Source: Arthrobacter sp. V1I9
GTDB taxonomy: Bacteria; Actinomycetota; Actinomycetes; Actinomycetales; Micrococcaceae
Assembly: GCF_030817075.1 (NCBI RefSeq)
Contig: NZ_JAUSYU010000001.1
Span: 3,968,001 to 4,032,000 of the forward strand
Length of the DNA stretch: 64,000 nt
Direction: 5' to 3'
Shown: positions 16,963-23,958 of the stretch, piece by piece
How the letters are laid out: each line of letters begins with the position of its first letter
Numbering within the stretch: the stretch's first letter is position 1
Position numbers and translations under genes: made by a program
Notes under the pieces: model-generated
What the model was told of the DNA's origin: nothing
The model's database searches: none
The model's input: only the letters and a program-made list of their open reading frames with translations

Positions 16963-17418
16963 GTGATTGACCACATTGACAGAAACATTTTGCGCCACCT
17001 CAAGGAGGACGGGCGGATGACCGCCACTGCGCTCGCCGGGAAGGTCGGTTTGACTGTGGCTCCCTGCCACCGGCGGCTGCGTGATCTGGAGCAGTCGGGT
17101 GTGATTCGGGGCTACCGCGCAGACATTGATCCCGCAGCTGTAGGGCTGGGATTCGAGGCGATTGTGTTTGTCACCCTCCGCCAGGTGGACCGTTCCACCA
17201 TGGAGGTCTTCGAAAACCGGGTGGCGGACAACCCCAACATCGTGGAGGCCCAGCGGCTCTTCGGATCACCCGACTACCTGCTGAAGGTCATCGCTGAGGA
17301 CCTGCCTGCCTACCAGCGCTTCTATGACGCCGAACTCACGTCCCTGCCTGGGGTTGAGCGGCTGACCTCCACCCTGGTGATGAAGAACCTGAAGTCCAAC
17401 GCCGGCCCGCCGGTGTGA
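16963..17418 (+). CDS. Lrp/AsnC-family transcriptional regulator
   Basis: An amino-acid-responsive regulator of 151 residues, the usual family length. The N-terminal helix-turn-helix reads IDRNILRHLKEDGRMTATALAGKVGLTVAPCHRRLRDLE. The C-terminal RAM domain follows (VEAQRLFGSPDYLLKVIAEDL). The GTG start gives MIDHIDRNIL, the expected N-terminus. It is divergent from the LysE-type exporter gene, so control of that exporter is the natural inference. It ends three bases from the next, convergent Lrp gene. Confidence 0.9.
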   Translation: MIDHIDRNILRHLKEDGRMTATALAGKVGLTVAPCHRRLRDLEQSGVIRGYRADIDPAAVGLGFEAIVFVTLRQVDRSTMEVFENRVADNPNIVEAQRLFGSPDYLLKVIAEDLPAYQRFYDAELTSLPGVERLTSTLVMKNLKSNAGPPV

Positions 17419-17421
17419 CTG

Positions 17422-17880
17422 TCAATCGTTGAGCAGGCCGGTGGTGCGGTAGGGGATGACTTCGCGGAGGAACATGCTGGTGGAGGTCCGCACGATGCCC
17501 GGGCACAGCCTGATTTCCTCCGAGACCCGGTAAAGGTCGTCCGGGCTGGTGGCCACCACGCGGATCAGCAGGTCGGTATCTCCGGCCGGCGCATGGCACT
17601 CCAGCACCTCCGGAATTTTGCGGAGGGCGGCAATGGCTTCGTTGAGGTGGCTTTGATCCAGTTCGGCGCTTACGGAAGCCGCTACCCCGCGTCCCAGCGC
17701 GGCGGGAAGCACCCTGCTGCTGTTCGGGCGCAGCGCTCCGGACGCTGTCATCCGTTCCAGCCTGCTCTGCACGGTTCCGCGGGCAAGGCCCAGCCGCTGT
17801 GCCAGGACCATGACGGGAACGCGCGGGTCTTCGTCCAGGCCCTTCAGGATGCGCTTGTCGGTGGCGTCCAGTTCCTGCAA
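17422..17880 (-). CDS. Lrp/AsnC-family transcriptional regulator (second copy)
   Basis: Another Lrp-type regulator, with HTH (LDATDKRILKGLDEDPRVPVMVLAQRLGLARGTVQSRL) and RAM domain (EVLECHAPAGDTDLLIRVVA). The reading frame is open to 18321, but the upstream part lacks conserved features. A TTG at 17880 gives a 152-residue protein of normal family length. A TTG at 17931 is an alternative, and neither has a strong ribosome site, so the start is uncertain. It is not a close copy of its convergent neighbour. Its target is unknown. Confidence 0.8.
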   Translation of the reverse strand: MQELDATDKRILKGLDEDPRVPVMVLAQRLGLARGTVQSRLERMTASGALRPNSSRVLPAALGRGVAASVSAELDQSHLNEAIAALRKIPEVLECHAPAGDTDLLIRVVATSPDDLYRVSEEIRLCPGIVRTSTSMFLREVIPYRTTGLLND

Positions 17881-18081
17881 TCTGCTCAGTTCCTGTCGGT
17901 GCAGTGGGCGGAGTTTGGTCAGATTGACCAATGGGGGCGCTGCTTGTTGTTCCAACTGTAGGGGTTCTGCTGAAATTGTGGCAACGAAGGCAAAGCTACC
18001 GCTGAATCCTGAAGGCTTACAGACTCCCCGGCACACCACCCGGCGACTGAACACCGCCTCCCGCAAGGAGGCCGCCGCTGA

Positions 18082-18110
18082 TTGACACTTGTTCACACCA
18101 TGGTCATTCT
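18082..18110 (+). promoter_or_regulatory. Possible promoter ahead of the 18.12-kb hairpin
   Basis: TTGACA is followed after 17 bases by CATTCT. A transcript from here would start with the long hairpin and continue towards gluQ. The -10 is poor, so this is tentative. Confidence 0.3.
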
Positions 18111-18121
18111 GCAAACACGGC

Positions 18122-18180
18122 AAGAGCCCCTGAGCTACCGACGTCGGATTCCCGAAGTCATCGGTAGCTGAGGGGCTCTT
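18122..18180. terminator. Long hairpin between divergent genes
   Basis: Two 20-base arms (18122-18141 and 18161-18180, AAGAGCCCC...ACCGA with its complement) pair with a single G-G mismatch. An inner TCGG-ATTC-CCGA mini-stem lies within the 19-base loop. The right arm ends CTCTT. It lies upstream of both flanking genes, where no terminator is expected, so it may insulate gluQ or be part of an RNA leader. Confidence 0.6.
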
Positions 18181-18211
18181 GTGTTGTCCCTGCACACCTT
18201 CCCGTCCCGCA

Positions 18212-18217
18212 TAGGGT
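18212..18217 (+). promoter_or_regulatory. -10 element of gluQ (leaderless)
   Basis: TAGGGT lies exactly six bases before the ATG, predicting a leaderless transcript. The -35 region is weak. Confidence 0.4.
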
Positions 18218-18223
18218 TGATCC

Positions 18224-19120
18224 ATGACGTCCGCAGGCCGCTTTGCCCCTAGCCCCTCCGGCGAACTCCATGTGGGGAATCTTCGGACCGCGATCCTTGC
18301 CTGGCTGTTTGCCCGCTCCACGGGCCGGAAGTTCCTGCTCCGCGTGGAGGACCTGGACCGCGCGCGGGCGGGCGCGGAGGCGGAGCAGTTGCGGGACCTG
18401 GAGGCCGTCGGTGTTACCTGGGACGGGGACGTGGTACGCCAGACTGCCCGTGCCCCTCTCTACGCCGAGGCGATCTCTCGGCTGGCGGCTGCCGGACTGA
18501 CCTACGAATGCTTCTGCACGCGGCGCGAAATCCAGGAAGCTCCATCTGCACCACACGCACCGCAGGGTGCGTATCCGGGGACCTGCCGCAACCTCGACCC
18601 CGCGGAACTGGAGTTCAAGCGCTCCACTCGGCCCGCTGCCATCCGGCTGCGCGCCGACGTCGCCGAGTACACCGTGCATGACGCGCTGCACGGTGCCTAT
18701 ACGGCGATGGTGGATGACTTTGTGCTGCGCCGCAACGACGGCGTGCCAGCGTACAACCTTGCCGTGGTGGTGGACGACGCCGAGCAGGGCATCGACCAGG
18801 TGGTCCGCGGCGACGACCTCCTCCCATCCACCCCGCGGCAGGCATTCCTCGCCTCGCTGCTCCATATTCCCATTCCGGAATATGCGCACGTTCCGCTGGT
18901 GGTGAATGCCGACGGCGTCCGGCTGGCCAAGCGCGACGGAGCGGTGACGCTGCGGGATCTGGCGGAGGCGGGAAACTCTGCCGCTGGGGTGCGGGACCGG
19001 CTGCTGGCATCGCTGGGCCTGCCGGCTGGGCCGCTTGAACAAGTTGTGCGGGCCTTCGATCCGGCTCCCCTGCCCCGCGGGCCCTGGGTGTGGCGTGCGA
19101 TGCGGCCCTCCGGACGCTGA
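18224..19120 (+). CDS. gluQ: Glutamyl-Q tRNA(Asp) synthetase
   Basis: Attaches glutamate to queuosine in tRNA(Asp), a modification enzyme related to glutamyl-tRNA synthetase without the anticodon-binding domain. The 298 residues match the family. Visible are the nucleotide-binding start RFAPSPSGELHVGNLRTA, the zinc-site cysteines CFC (about residue 98) with YPGTC, and the KMSKS-loop equivalent LAKRDGA. A full synthetase would be about 480 residues, so the short length settles the choice. It appears monocistronic. Confidence 0.9.
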   Translation: MTSAGRFAPSPSGELHVGNLRTAILAWLFARSTGRKFLLRVEDLDRARAGAEAEQLRDLEAVGVTWDGDVVRQTARAPLYAEAISRLAAAGLTYECFCTRREIQEAPSAPHAPQGAYPGTCRNLDPAELEFKRSTRPAAIRLRADVAEYTVHDALHGAYTAMVDDFVLRRNDGVPAYNLAVVVDDAEQGIDQVVRGDDLLPSTPRQAFLASLLHIPIPEYAHVPLVVNADGVRLAKRDGAVTLRDLAEAGNSAAGVRDRLLASLGLPAGPLEQVVRAFDPAPLPRGPWVWRAMRPSGR

Positions 19121-19158
19121 GCTCCCGCCCCGCCCTCGCCGCGCGTCCCGGCAGGGTT

Positions 19159-19204
19159 CGTCAAACTTCGTTGACGGATTGGGTGACGTCAACTAGTGTT
19201 GACG
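19159..19204 (+). promoter_or_regulatory. Twin 18-bp palindromic operators over a leaderless promoter
   Basis: CGTCAA-N6-TTGACG occurs twice, at 19159-19176 and 19187-19204, with centres 28 bases apart. The first copy's TTGACG (19171-19176) is also a -35, followed after 17 bases by TAGTGT (19194-19199), a TANNNT -10 seven bases before the ATG at 19207. Both palindromes therefore overlap the predicted promoter, and the second ends two bases before the start codon. This is the layout of a repressor site, and autoregulation by the small HTH protein is the simplest idea. Confidence 0.75.
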
Positions 19205-19206
19205 CC

Positions 19207-19422
19207 ATGGAGGTGGACCGCATCAAAACACTCGTGGGATCAATGGATGGAATGGGGCCGGCAGAGGCGCTGCACGCCGTCGCCGAACTGCAGAAGGAAG
19301 TGAACCGGACCGAATCTTCGCTGGTCCGGAGCGCAAGACAGGCCGGATTGTCCTGGGAAGCCATCGCGTTGTGCCTGGGAGTCAGCAAGCAGGCAGTTCA
19401 TCGGAAGTATGGCAAGCAGTAG
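19207..19422 (+). CDS. Small HTH DNA-binding protein, possibly autoregulated
   Basis: A 71-residue protein. The C-terminal 30 residues form a helix-turn-helix (GLSWEAIALCLGVSKQAVHRKYGK) like that of AsnC-type or sigma region 4-like domains. The N-terminal 40 residues form an amphipathic helix suited to dimerisation (AEALHAVAELQKEVNRTESSLV). The ATG follows directly on twin palindromes and a predicted leaderless promoter. A longer frame from 19090 would run through these sites and is not preferred. Its target genes are unknown. Confidence 0.72.
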   Translation: MEVDRIKTLVGSMDGMGPAEALHAVAELQKEVNRTESSLVRSARQAGLSWEAIALCLGVSKQAVHRKYGKQ

Positions 19423-19479
19423 CCCGGAATGACTGAGGCCGGTTGAGCCCAGGCGGCCTGTTCAGCCTAGGCTTAGGAC

Positions 19480-20133
19480 ATGTCAGACCAGCAGGCCGCG
19501 GAGCAGAGCCCGGCGCCCAGATTCACGGTAGAGACCGCAAAAGTCCTTGCCGAGGTGGCCCACAACCGGCAGAAGGACAAGCTGAAGCGCCCTTACCGTG
19601 AGCATGTCCTCGCCGTTGGTGACGCCCTTGCCGATTTCGACGACGATATCCGGATCGCCGGATATCTGCACGACATTGCCGAGGACACCCCGATTACCCG
19701 CCAGGCCCTGCTGGACATGGGCGTTTCGGAGCGTGCGGTGGAGATTATCGAACGCGTCACGAACCGGCTGCACAGCAACCCGGACGACTACCAGGCCGGG
19801 ATCCGCGAGATCGCCGAGGACCATGACGCCGCCCTGGTCAAGATTGCGGACAACGCCCACAACTCGCTGCCCGAGAGGGTCAAGGCGCTGGCTGAGAAAT
19901 GGCCGGACAAGCCGCCGGCCACCAAGTACCGCGATGCGCGTCCGGTGCTGTATGCCGCCGTGGAGGTGGAGGAGGTCCGGAAGATCCTTGCCCGGGTGAA
20001 TCCGTGGCTGCTGGAGGAGCTGGACGACCAGCTGGACGAGGAAGACACCACGGATTACGAGAACCTGTCCTATGAGGAGCCGGATGCCGCGGGTGAGGCG
20101 GCGTCGGACGCTAGGACGGGCGGCGAGCGGTAG
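19480..20133 (+). CDS. HD-domain phosphohydrolase (RelA/SpoT-HD-like)
   Basis: A 217-residue cytoplasmic protein with a metal-dependent HD domain: YREHVLAVG (first His), YLHDIAEDT (His-Asp) and VKIADNAHN (last Asp). The order and spacing resemble the hydrolase half of RelA/SpoT and small alarmone hydrolases, but the domain is found in other nucleotidases too, so the substrate is open. The C-terminal 50 residues are acidic and low in complexity. TAGGCT lies six bases before the ATG, predicting a leaderless mRNA. It overlaps the convergent LtrA gene by 23 bases. Confidence 0.78.
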   Translation: MSDQQAAEQSPAPRFTVETAKVLAEVAHNRQKDKLKRPYREHVLAVGDALADFDDDIRIAGYLHDIAEDTPITRQALLDMGVSERAVEIIERVTNRLHSNPDDYQAGIREIAEDHDAALVKIADNAHNSLPERVKALAEKWPDKPPATKYRDARPVLYAAVEVEEVRKILARVNPWLLEELDDQLDEEDTTDYENLSYEEPDAAGEAASDARTGGER

Positions 20134-21370
20134 TCTCCGCCTCCAGCTTCTCCAGGGCGTGATGCAGCCGCTCGGAGCCGCGGCGCTCATCAACCACGAT
20201 TGAAAGGCCGAGTGCCAGCACAATCACCAGCAGGCACACCGGGACCGAAACCCCTGCAGCAGCCAGGCCAACTGCTGCAACCAGCGCCACCAGGACTATG
20301 CCGGCCACGGTGATGACGGTGCGGTCCGGGCCGACCATGGCGCTGTACAGCCAGGTCAACGAGCCCTTGAACAGTGCCACCGGAATCGCAATGCTGGCTA
20401 CGGCCACCGCCGCGCTGATGTGCGCCACGTGGTCGATGTAGTAAGCGGCGACGTGCAGGCCGGCGCCGGTGGCCGCAATCGCGGCGAAGATGGGGATATG
20501 CCCGTACCCGAACAGGAACGACCGGTGCCGGCGCAGGTGCAGTGCCCGTCCGGCGGGCAGCATGAAGTAGATCCACCACATGGCGAACGCCAGGGCGGTT
20601 CCGCCGAAGCCGACCAGCGCCGCGTCGACGCTCCAGCCGTGGTTGGCAACGATGGCGCGGAGGGTTTCGATCGCGCCGATGAGGCATTCGCCCAGGGCGA
20701 TGATGGCCAGCAGCCCGTACCGCTCGGCGATATGGTGTGCGTGCCAAGGCGTCCTGGCCTTGCGCTCCGCGGCATAGGGGGTGGCCATCTCCAGCGCGAT
20801 CAAGGGCAGAATCATGAGGAATGTGGTGAGGACGTCGGCCTCAATAATCAGGACCGCAATCCAGCCGAGCTGCACCAGCGCGAGGTACCTGGCATAGCGC
20901 AGGCATGTTTCGCGGCGTGCCGGATCCTGCCTTGCCGCCCTCAGCCACTGGGCCACCAGTGCGAGCCGCATGATCACGTAACCGCCCACGATGACCGCAT
21001 TGTCTACATGATCGCCCTCCACCAGCGAGCGGAACATGGGCTCGATTCCCATGGCAAGGATCAGGACCCCCACGATCTGGATCATGGTGACTACCCGGAA
21101 AATCCAGTCATCAGTGTCGTAGGCGCTGGCGAACCAGGTGAAATTGATCCAGGCCCAGATCACGGCGAACATCGAGAAGGAGAAGCCCATCAGGCCGGGA
21201 ATGAAGTGCGCTTCCGCGACCTGATGCGCGAACTGGCTGCCCGCGACGCCGAAGGCAATCACAAAGGTCAGGTCGAAGAAGAGTTCAAGCGGCGTGGCTG
21301 CGCGGTGCTTTTCATGCGGATCGCGGCCGCCCATGCGCGCCATGGCATGCCGGAGGGGATTGGAGGACAT
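20111..21370 (-). CDS. Low-temperature-requirement A (LtrA) family membrane protein
   Basis: A 419-residue polytopic membrane protein. The conserved LtrA opening is intact: RAATPLELFFDLTFVIAFGVAGSQ (about residues 23-46). HHIAERYGLLAIIALGECLIGAI, the second conserved block, is also present. The family was named from a Listeria cold-growth mutant, and its biochemical role is unknown. TAGTTT lies six bases before the ATG, so it is probably leaderless and not coupled to the upstream ATPase gene. Confidence 0.87.
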   Translation of the reverse strand: MSSNPLRHAMARMGGRDPHEKHRAATPLELFFDLTFVIAFGVAGSQFAHQVAEAHFIPGLMGFSFSMFAVIWAWINFTWFASAYDTDDWIFRVVTMIQIVGVLILAMGIEPMFRSLVEGDHVDNAVIVGGYVIMRLALVAQWLRAARQDPARRETCLRYARYLALVQLGWIAVLIIEADVLTTFLMILPLIALEMATPYAAERKARTPWHAHHIAERYGLLAIIALGECLIGAIETLRAIVANHGWSVDAALVGFGGTALAFAMWWIYFMLPAGRALHLRRHRSFLFGYGHIPIFAAIAATGAGLHVAAYYIDHVAHISAAVAVASIAIPVALFKGSLTWLYSAMVGPDRTVITVAGIVLVALVAAVGLAAAGVSVPVCLLVIVLALGLSIVVDERRGSERLHHALEKLEAETTARRPS

Positions 21371-21379
21371 AGGTCAAAA

Positions 21380-22705
21380 CTACACGCGGCCCAGGGCGTC
21401 GATGTCCTCCAGGAAGTCCTGGTGCACTTCGGCGCTGACGGTGGTCCGGGTATCGCCGATGGCGTCGAGGTAATCCTGGGTGGAGGGGCCCTTCCGCACC
21501 GCCTCGCGATCGGCAAGCGTGCCGCCGGAAGCGACCCCGCCATCGTCGTGCCTTCCGTAGACAACGTTCTCCAGCGCACGCTGGGAGGCGCTGCGGGCCG
21601 CGTACTCGATGTCCGCGGGCGAGAAGCCCTCCGTTTTTTCCACGAGCAGTTCCACGTCCACGGCGTCCACCACGGGCACGGGGATGAAGCGCTGCCACAT
21701 GGCTTCGCGGGCCTGCCGGTCGGGGAGCCCGATGGGGATGACGTAGTCGAAGCGGCCATGGCGCAGGAAGGCAGTGTCCAGGGCGCGGATGAAGTTGGTG
21801 GCGCAGACCAGCAGGCGGCCGGGCTGTTCACGGAACGCGGGGATGATCTTGAGCAGCTCGTTGGTGACGCCCTGCAGCGGCGACGGTGGCTCCCCGGACC
21901 GCTGGGAGGCGATCTCTTCCACTTCGTCGATGAACACGACGGCGTGCTCCAGCTCCGCGATCTCGAGGAACGTCTCGCGCAGCGCGCCGGCCAGGCCCTG
22001 CGGATCGGCGGCGAGCCGGGACGGGAACACTTCGACGAAGGGCCATTCCAGGCGGGAGGCGATGGCTTTGGCGAAGGTGGTTTTGCCGGTGCCGGGCGGG
22101 CCGAAGAGGACGACGGCGCGCGGCGGTACTACACCGAATTCGTCGGCGAGGTCGGCTTCGGCCAGGGGCAGGACCAGCCGGCGTTCGAGCAGTTCCTTTT
22201 CCTTGCGCATGCCGGCGACGTTCTCCCACAGGTCCCTGGCCAGGACGCGGCCGCCGAGTTGGCCCAGGGCGCCTAGTTCCTGCCGTTGGACGGGGATGGT
22301 CCGCTCGAAGTAGCGCAGGTTCTTCTTCAACGCGAAGCCGCGGCCCAGGAACGCTTCCACCCGGGTTTCTGATTCCGGCATGAGAGCCGAGAGCTTGTTC
22401 AAGCCGTGCGGGGCCATGCGGTTTTCGACGGCGGCGAGCAGTGAGGTGCCGATGCCGCGACCGCGATATTCAGGGAGGGTGGCAAGGAAGACGATCCAGC
22501 CCTGGTCGTGGGCAGCGCGTCCGACGGCGGCGCCCACCACCTGGTCACCCTGCACCGCCACCACGGCGTGGTCCTTTTCGCAGGACGCGAGGACCTCGGA
22601 AAGTGCGTATACGGGTTCAACGTTGTGGGACTTGAGGGTTTCCCAGAGATGCAGGATCCCGTCCAGGTCTGCTGAGTGGAAGTCCCTGATCCGCCAGTTG
22701 GTCAT
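21380..22705 (-). CDS. GNAT acetyltransferase fused to an AAA+ ATPase
   Basis: A 441-residue two-domain protein. Residues 1-130 are a GNAT N-acetyltransferase domain with the acetyl-CoA motif YRGRGIGTSLL. Residues 175-400 are an AAA+ module of the CDC48/FtsH/SpoVK type: Walker A FGPPGTGKTT, Walker B AVVFIDEVEEI, sensor 1 CATNF and the arginine-finger region RHGRFDYVIPIGLPDR. No protease or other effector domain follows. The ATG has GGGAGA upstream; a longer frame adds an unconserved Arg-rich stretch. It could be an ATP-driven remodeller that acetylates its client. The function is not established. Confidence 0.85.
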   Translation of the reverse strand: MTNWRIRDFHSADLDGILHLWETLKSHNVEPVYALSEVLASCEKDHAVVAVQGDQVVGAAVGRAAHDQGWIVFLATLPEYRGRGIGTSLLAAVENRMAPHGLNKLSALMPESETRVEAFLGRGFALKKNLRYFERTIPVQRQELGALGQLGGRVLARDLWENVAGMRKEKELLERRLVLPLAEADLADEFGVVPPRAVVLFGPPGTGKTTFAKAIASRLEWPFVEVFPSRLAADPQGLAGALRETFLEIAELEHAVVFIDEVEEIASQRSGEPPSPLQGVTNELLKIIPAFREQPGRLLVCATNFIRALDTAFLRHGRFDYVIPIGLPDRQAREAMWQRFIPVPVVDAVDVELLVEKTEGFSPADIEYAARSASQRALENVVYGRHDDGGVASGGTLADREAVRKGPSTQDYLDAIGDTRTTVSAEVHQDFLEDIDALGRV

Positions 22706-22854
22706 GCCGTCTCCCGCTTTGGTTCGTCGTTGAACTGCTCCCTGAACACCACCCCTTCGGGCGCCGGCGCCCGAAAGGCGCTCTGCTGAGCATAGGGGAT
22801 CGGCTCGCAGCCGGGAGTTGCGGGAGCGTTGCGTTACGCCCGGACGGGTCGGGA

Positions 22855-23343
22855 CTACAGCTTCGCGGCGTCCTTGCCTTTGGAGCTTCTCCACAGATGG
22901 TGTGGGCGGTGGCTGCCGTCGGTGTGCACCACCAGGACCGGGCAGGCAGCGTGCGAAACACAGGCTGAGCTCACGGAACCAAGGCGCATGCCAATGAAGC
23001 CTCCGTGCCCGCGGCGGCCAACCACCAGCATGGCGGCATCAGCGCCGGCTTCGACCAACTTGGCGGGCGCAGGGCCGCGGACTAATTCCTGAGTGATGTG
23101 CGCCGGGACGTCCGGTCCGAACGCTTTGCCGAGGGCCTCGGCCAAGGTCTGTGTTACGGCTGATTCATAGGCAGCAAAGTCCGGCGGAACGTATCCGGCG
23201 TAAATCTGCGGGAAATCCCAGCAAGCCACAGCGTGGAGCCGCGCGTTGAGTGCGGGCGCCAGCCGGGCTGCCAGACGCAGGGCCTGCACCGAGGAATCGG
23301 AGCCGTCCACCCCTACAACAATTTTTGCTTCCTGGTTGTTCAT
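22855..23343 (-). CDS. Universal stress protein (UspA family)
   Basis: A 162-residue single-domain Usp. The N-terminal strand IVVGVDGSDSS and the ATP-binding signature VVGRRGHGGFIGMRLGSVSS are both present, so it belongs to the nucleotide-binding subgroup. AGGAGG stands before the ATG. It lies downstream of a small DUF4242 gene but is separated from it by a hairpin terminator. Confidence 0.92.
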   Translation of the reverse strand: MNNQEAKIVVGVDGSDSSVQALRLAARLAPALNARLHAVACWDFPQIYAGYVPPDFAAYESAVTQTLAEALGKAFGPDVPAHITQELVRGPAPAKLVEAGADAAMLVVGRRGHGGFIGMRLGSVSSACVSHAACPVLVVHTDGSHRPHHLWRSSKGKDAAKL

Positions 23344-23370
23344 CACCGTCCTCCTGACTGACGAAACGAA

Positions 23371-23421
23371 CGACGGCGGCACCCGGGCTCCGTATCGACG
23401 GAACCTGGCGGGCCGCCGTCG
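23371..23421. terminator. ACGACGGCGG-type terminator
   Basis: CGACGGCGGC pairs with GCCGCCGTCG across a 31-base loop. It follows the minus-strand DUF4242 gene. Confidence 0.6.
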
Positions 23422-23436
23422 GACTCTGCTGCCCGC

Positions 23437-23685
23437 TCAGACCTTGATCGGAACCGGGTGGACCTCGTCCGCGGGGTGGCCCGCACGCTCATGGATACGG
23501 CGTACGGCATCCGCTGACGGGGCCTCGGACAGGCAGTAAACGAGGCCTGAGTCGGGATCGGCCCAAGCCGACTTGAACTCAACCATTTCCTCGCTTTGAA
23601 TGGCAACATCGGCGTCGTGGGCCGCTTGTAATGCCTCCTTGGTGATTCCGGTCATGTTGCGGTGAACATCCATAAATTCCGGCAT
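23437..23685 (-). CDS. DUF4242 (SCO4226-like nickel-binding) small protein
   Basis: An 82-residue protein of the DUF4242 family, which includes Streptomyces SCO4226, a nickel-binding ferredoxin-like fold protein. The pattern is intact: DVHRNM, AHDADVAIQ, WADPDSGLVYCLSEAPSADAVRRIHERAGH. The ATG is preceded by AAGGAG at slightly long spacing. Its physiological role is unclear. Confidence 0.8.
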   Translation of the reverse strand: MPEFMDVHRNMTGITKEALQAAHDADVAIQSEEMVEFKSAWADPDSGLVYCLSEAPSADAVRRIHERAGHPADEVHPVPIKV

Positions 23686-23755
23686 GAAACTGATGCTCCT
23701 TAACCTGGACCCACCGCTGAAGCGGCGAGATGGGGCTGATGATAGACCTGAGCCT

Positions 23756-23864
23756 GTCACGGGTCAAGGAAAAACCCCTGACGCGTATCCACTCCGCACC
23801 AGCGCCGATCCTGGTACTTAGAGAAGAGCGGGATTGGCGCCACCGAGGCAGCTGGGGCTCTTCT
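23756..23864 (+). other. Two hairpins in the region before ggt
   Basis: GTCACGGGT and ACCCCTGAC (23756-23764, 23774-23782) pair with one mismatch around a 9-base loop. AGAAGAGC and GCTCTTCT (23822-23829, 23857-23864) pair perfectly around 27 bases. They fill the 273-base gap between the divergent DUF4242 and ggt genes. Nothing shows whether they act in DNA or RNA. Confidence 0.4.
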
Positions 23865-23958
23865 GAAGGGCCGCGACAAGGGGTAGCAGCAGCCGTTGAG
23901 AGTGCCCTGCCCGAGGAGTAGCGTGACCTCCATCACTCAAACCGGTTCAGGAGCAATC

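Noticed and set aside
20420..22276. A 618-codon open frame opposite the LtrA and GNAT-AAA+ genes
   Set aside because: Its sequence is low-complexity (His/Gly/Asp/Glu-rich), with no family features, and it lies exactly opposite two genes with clear domains. Long antisense frames are expected in high-GC DNA.
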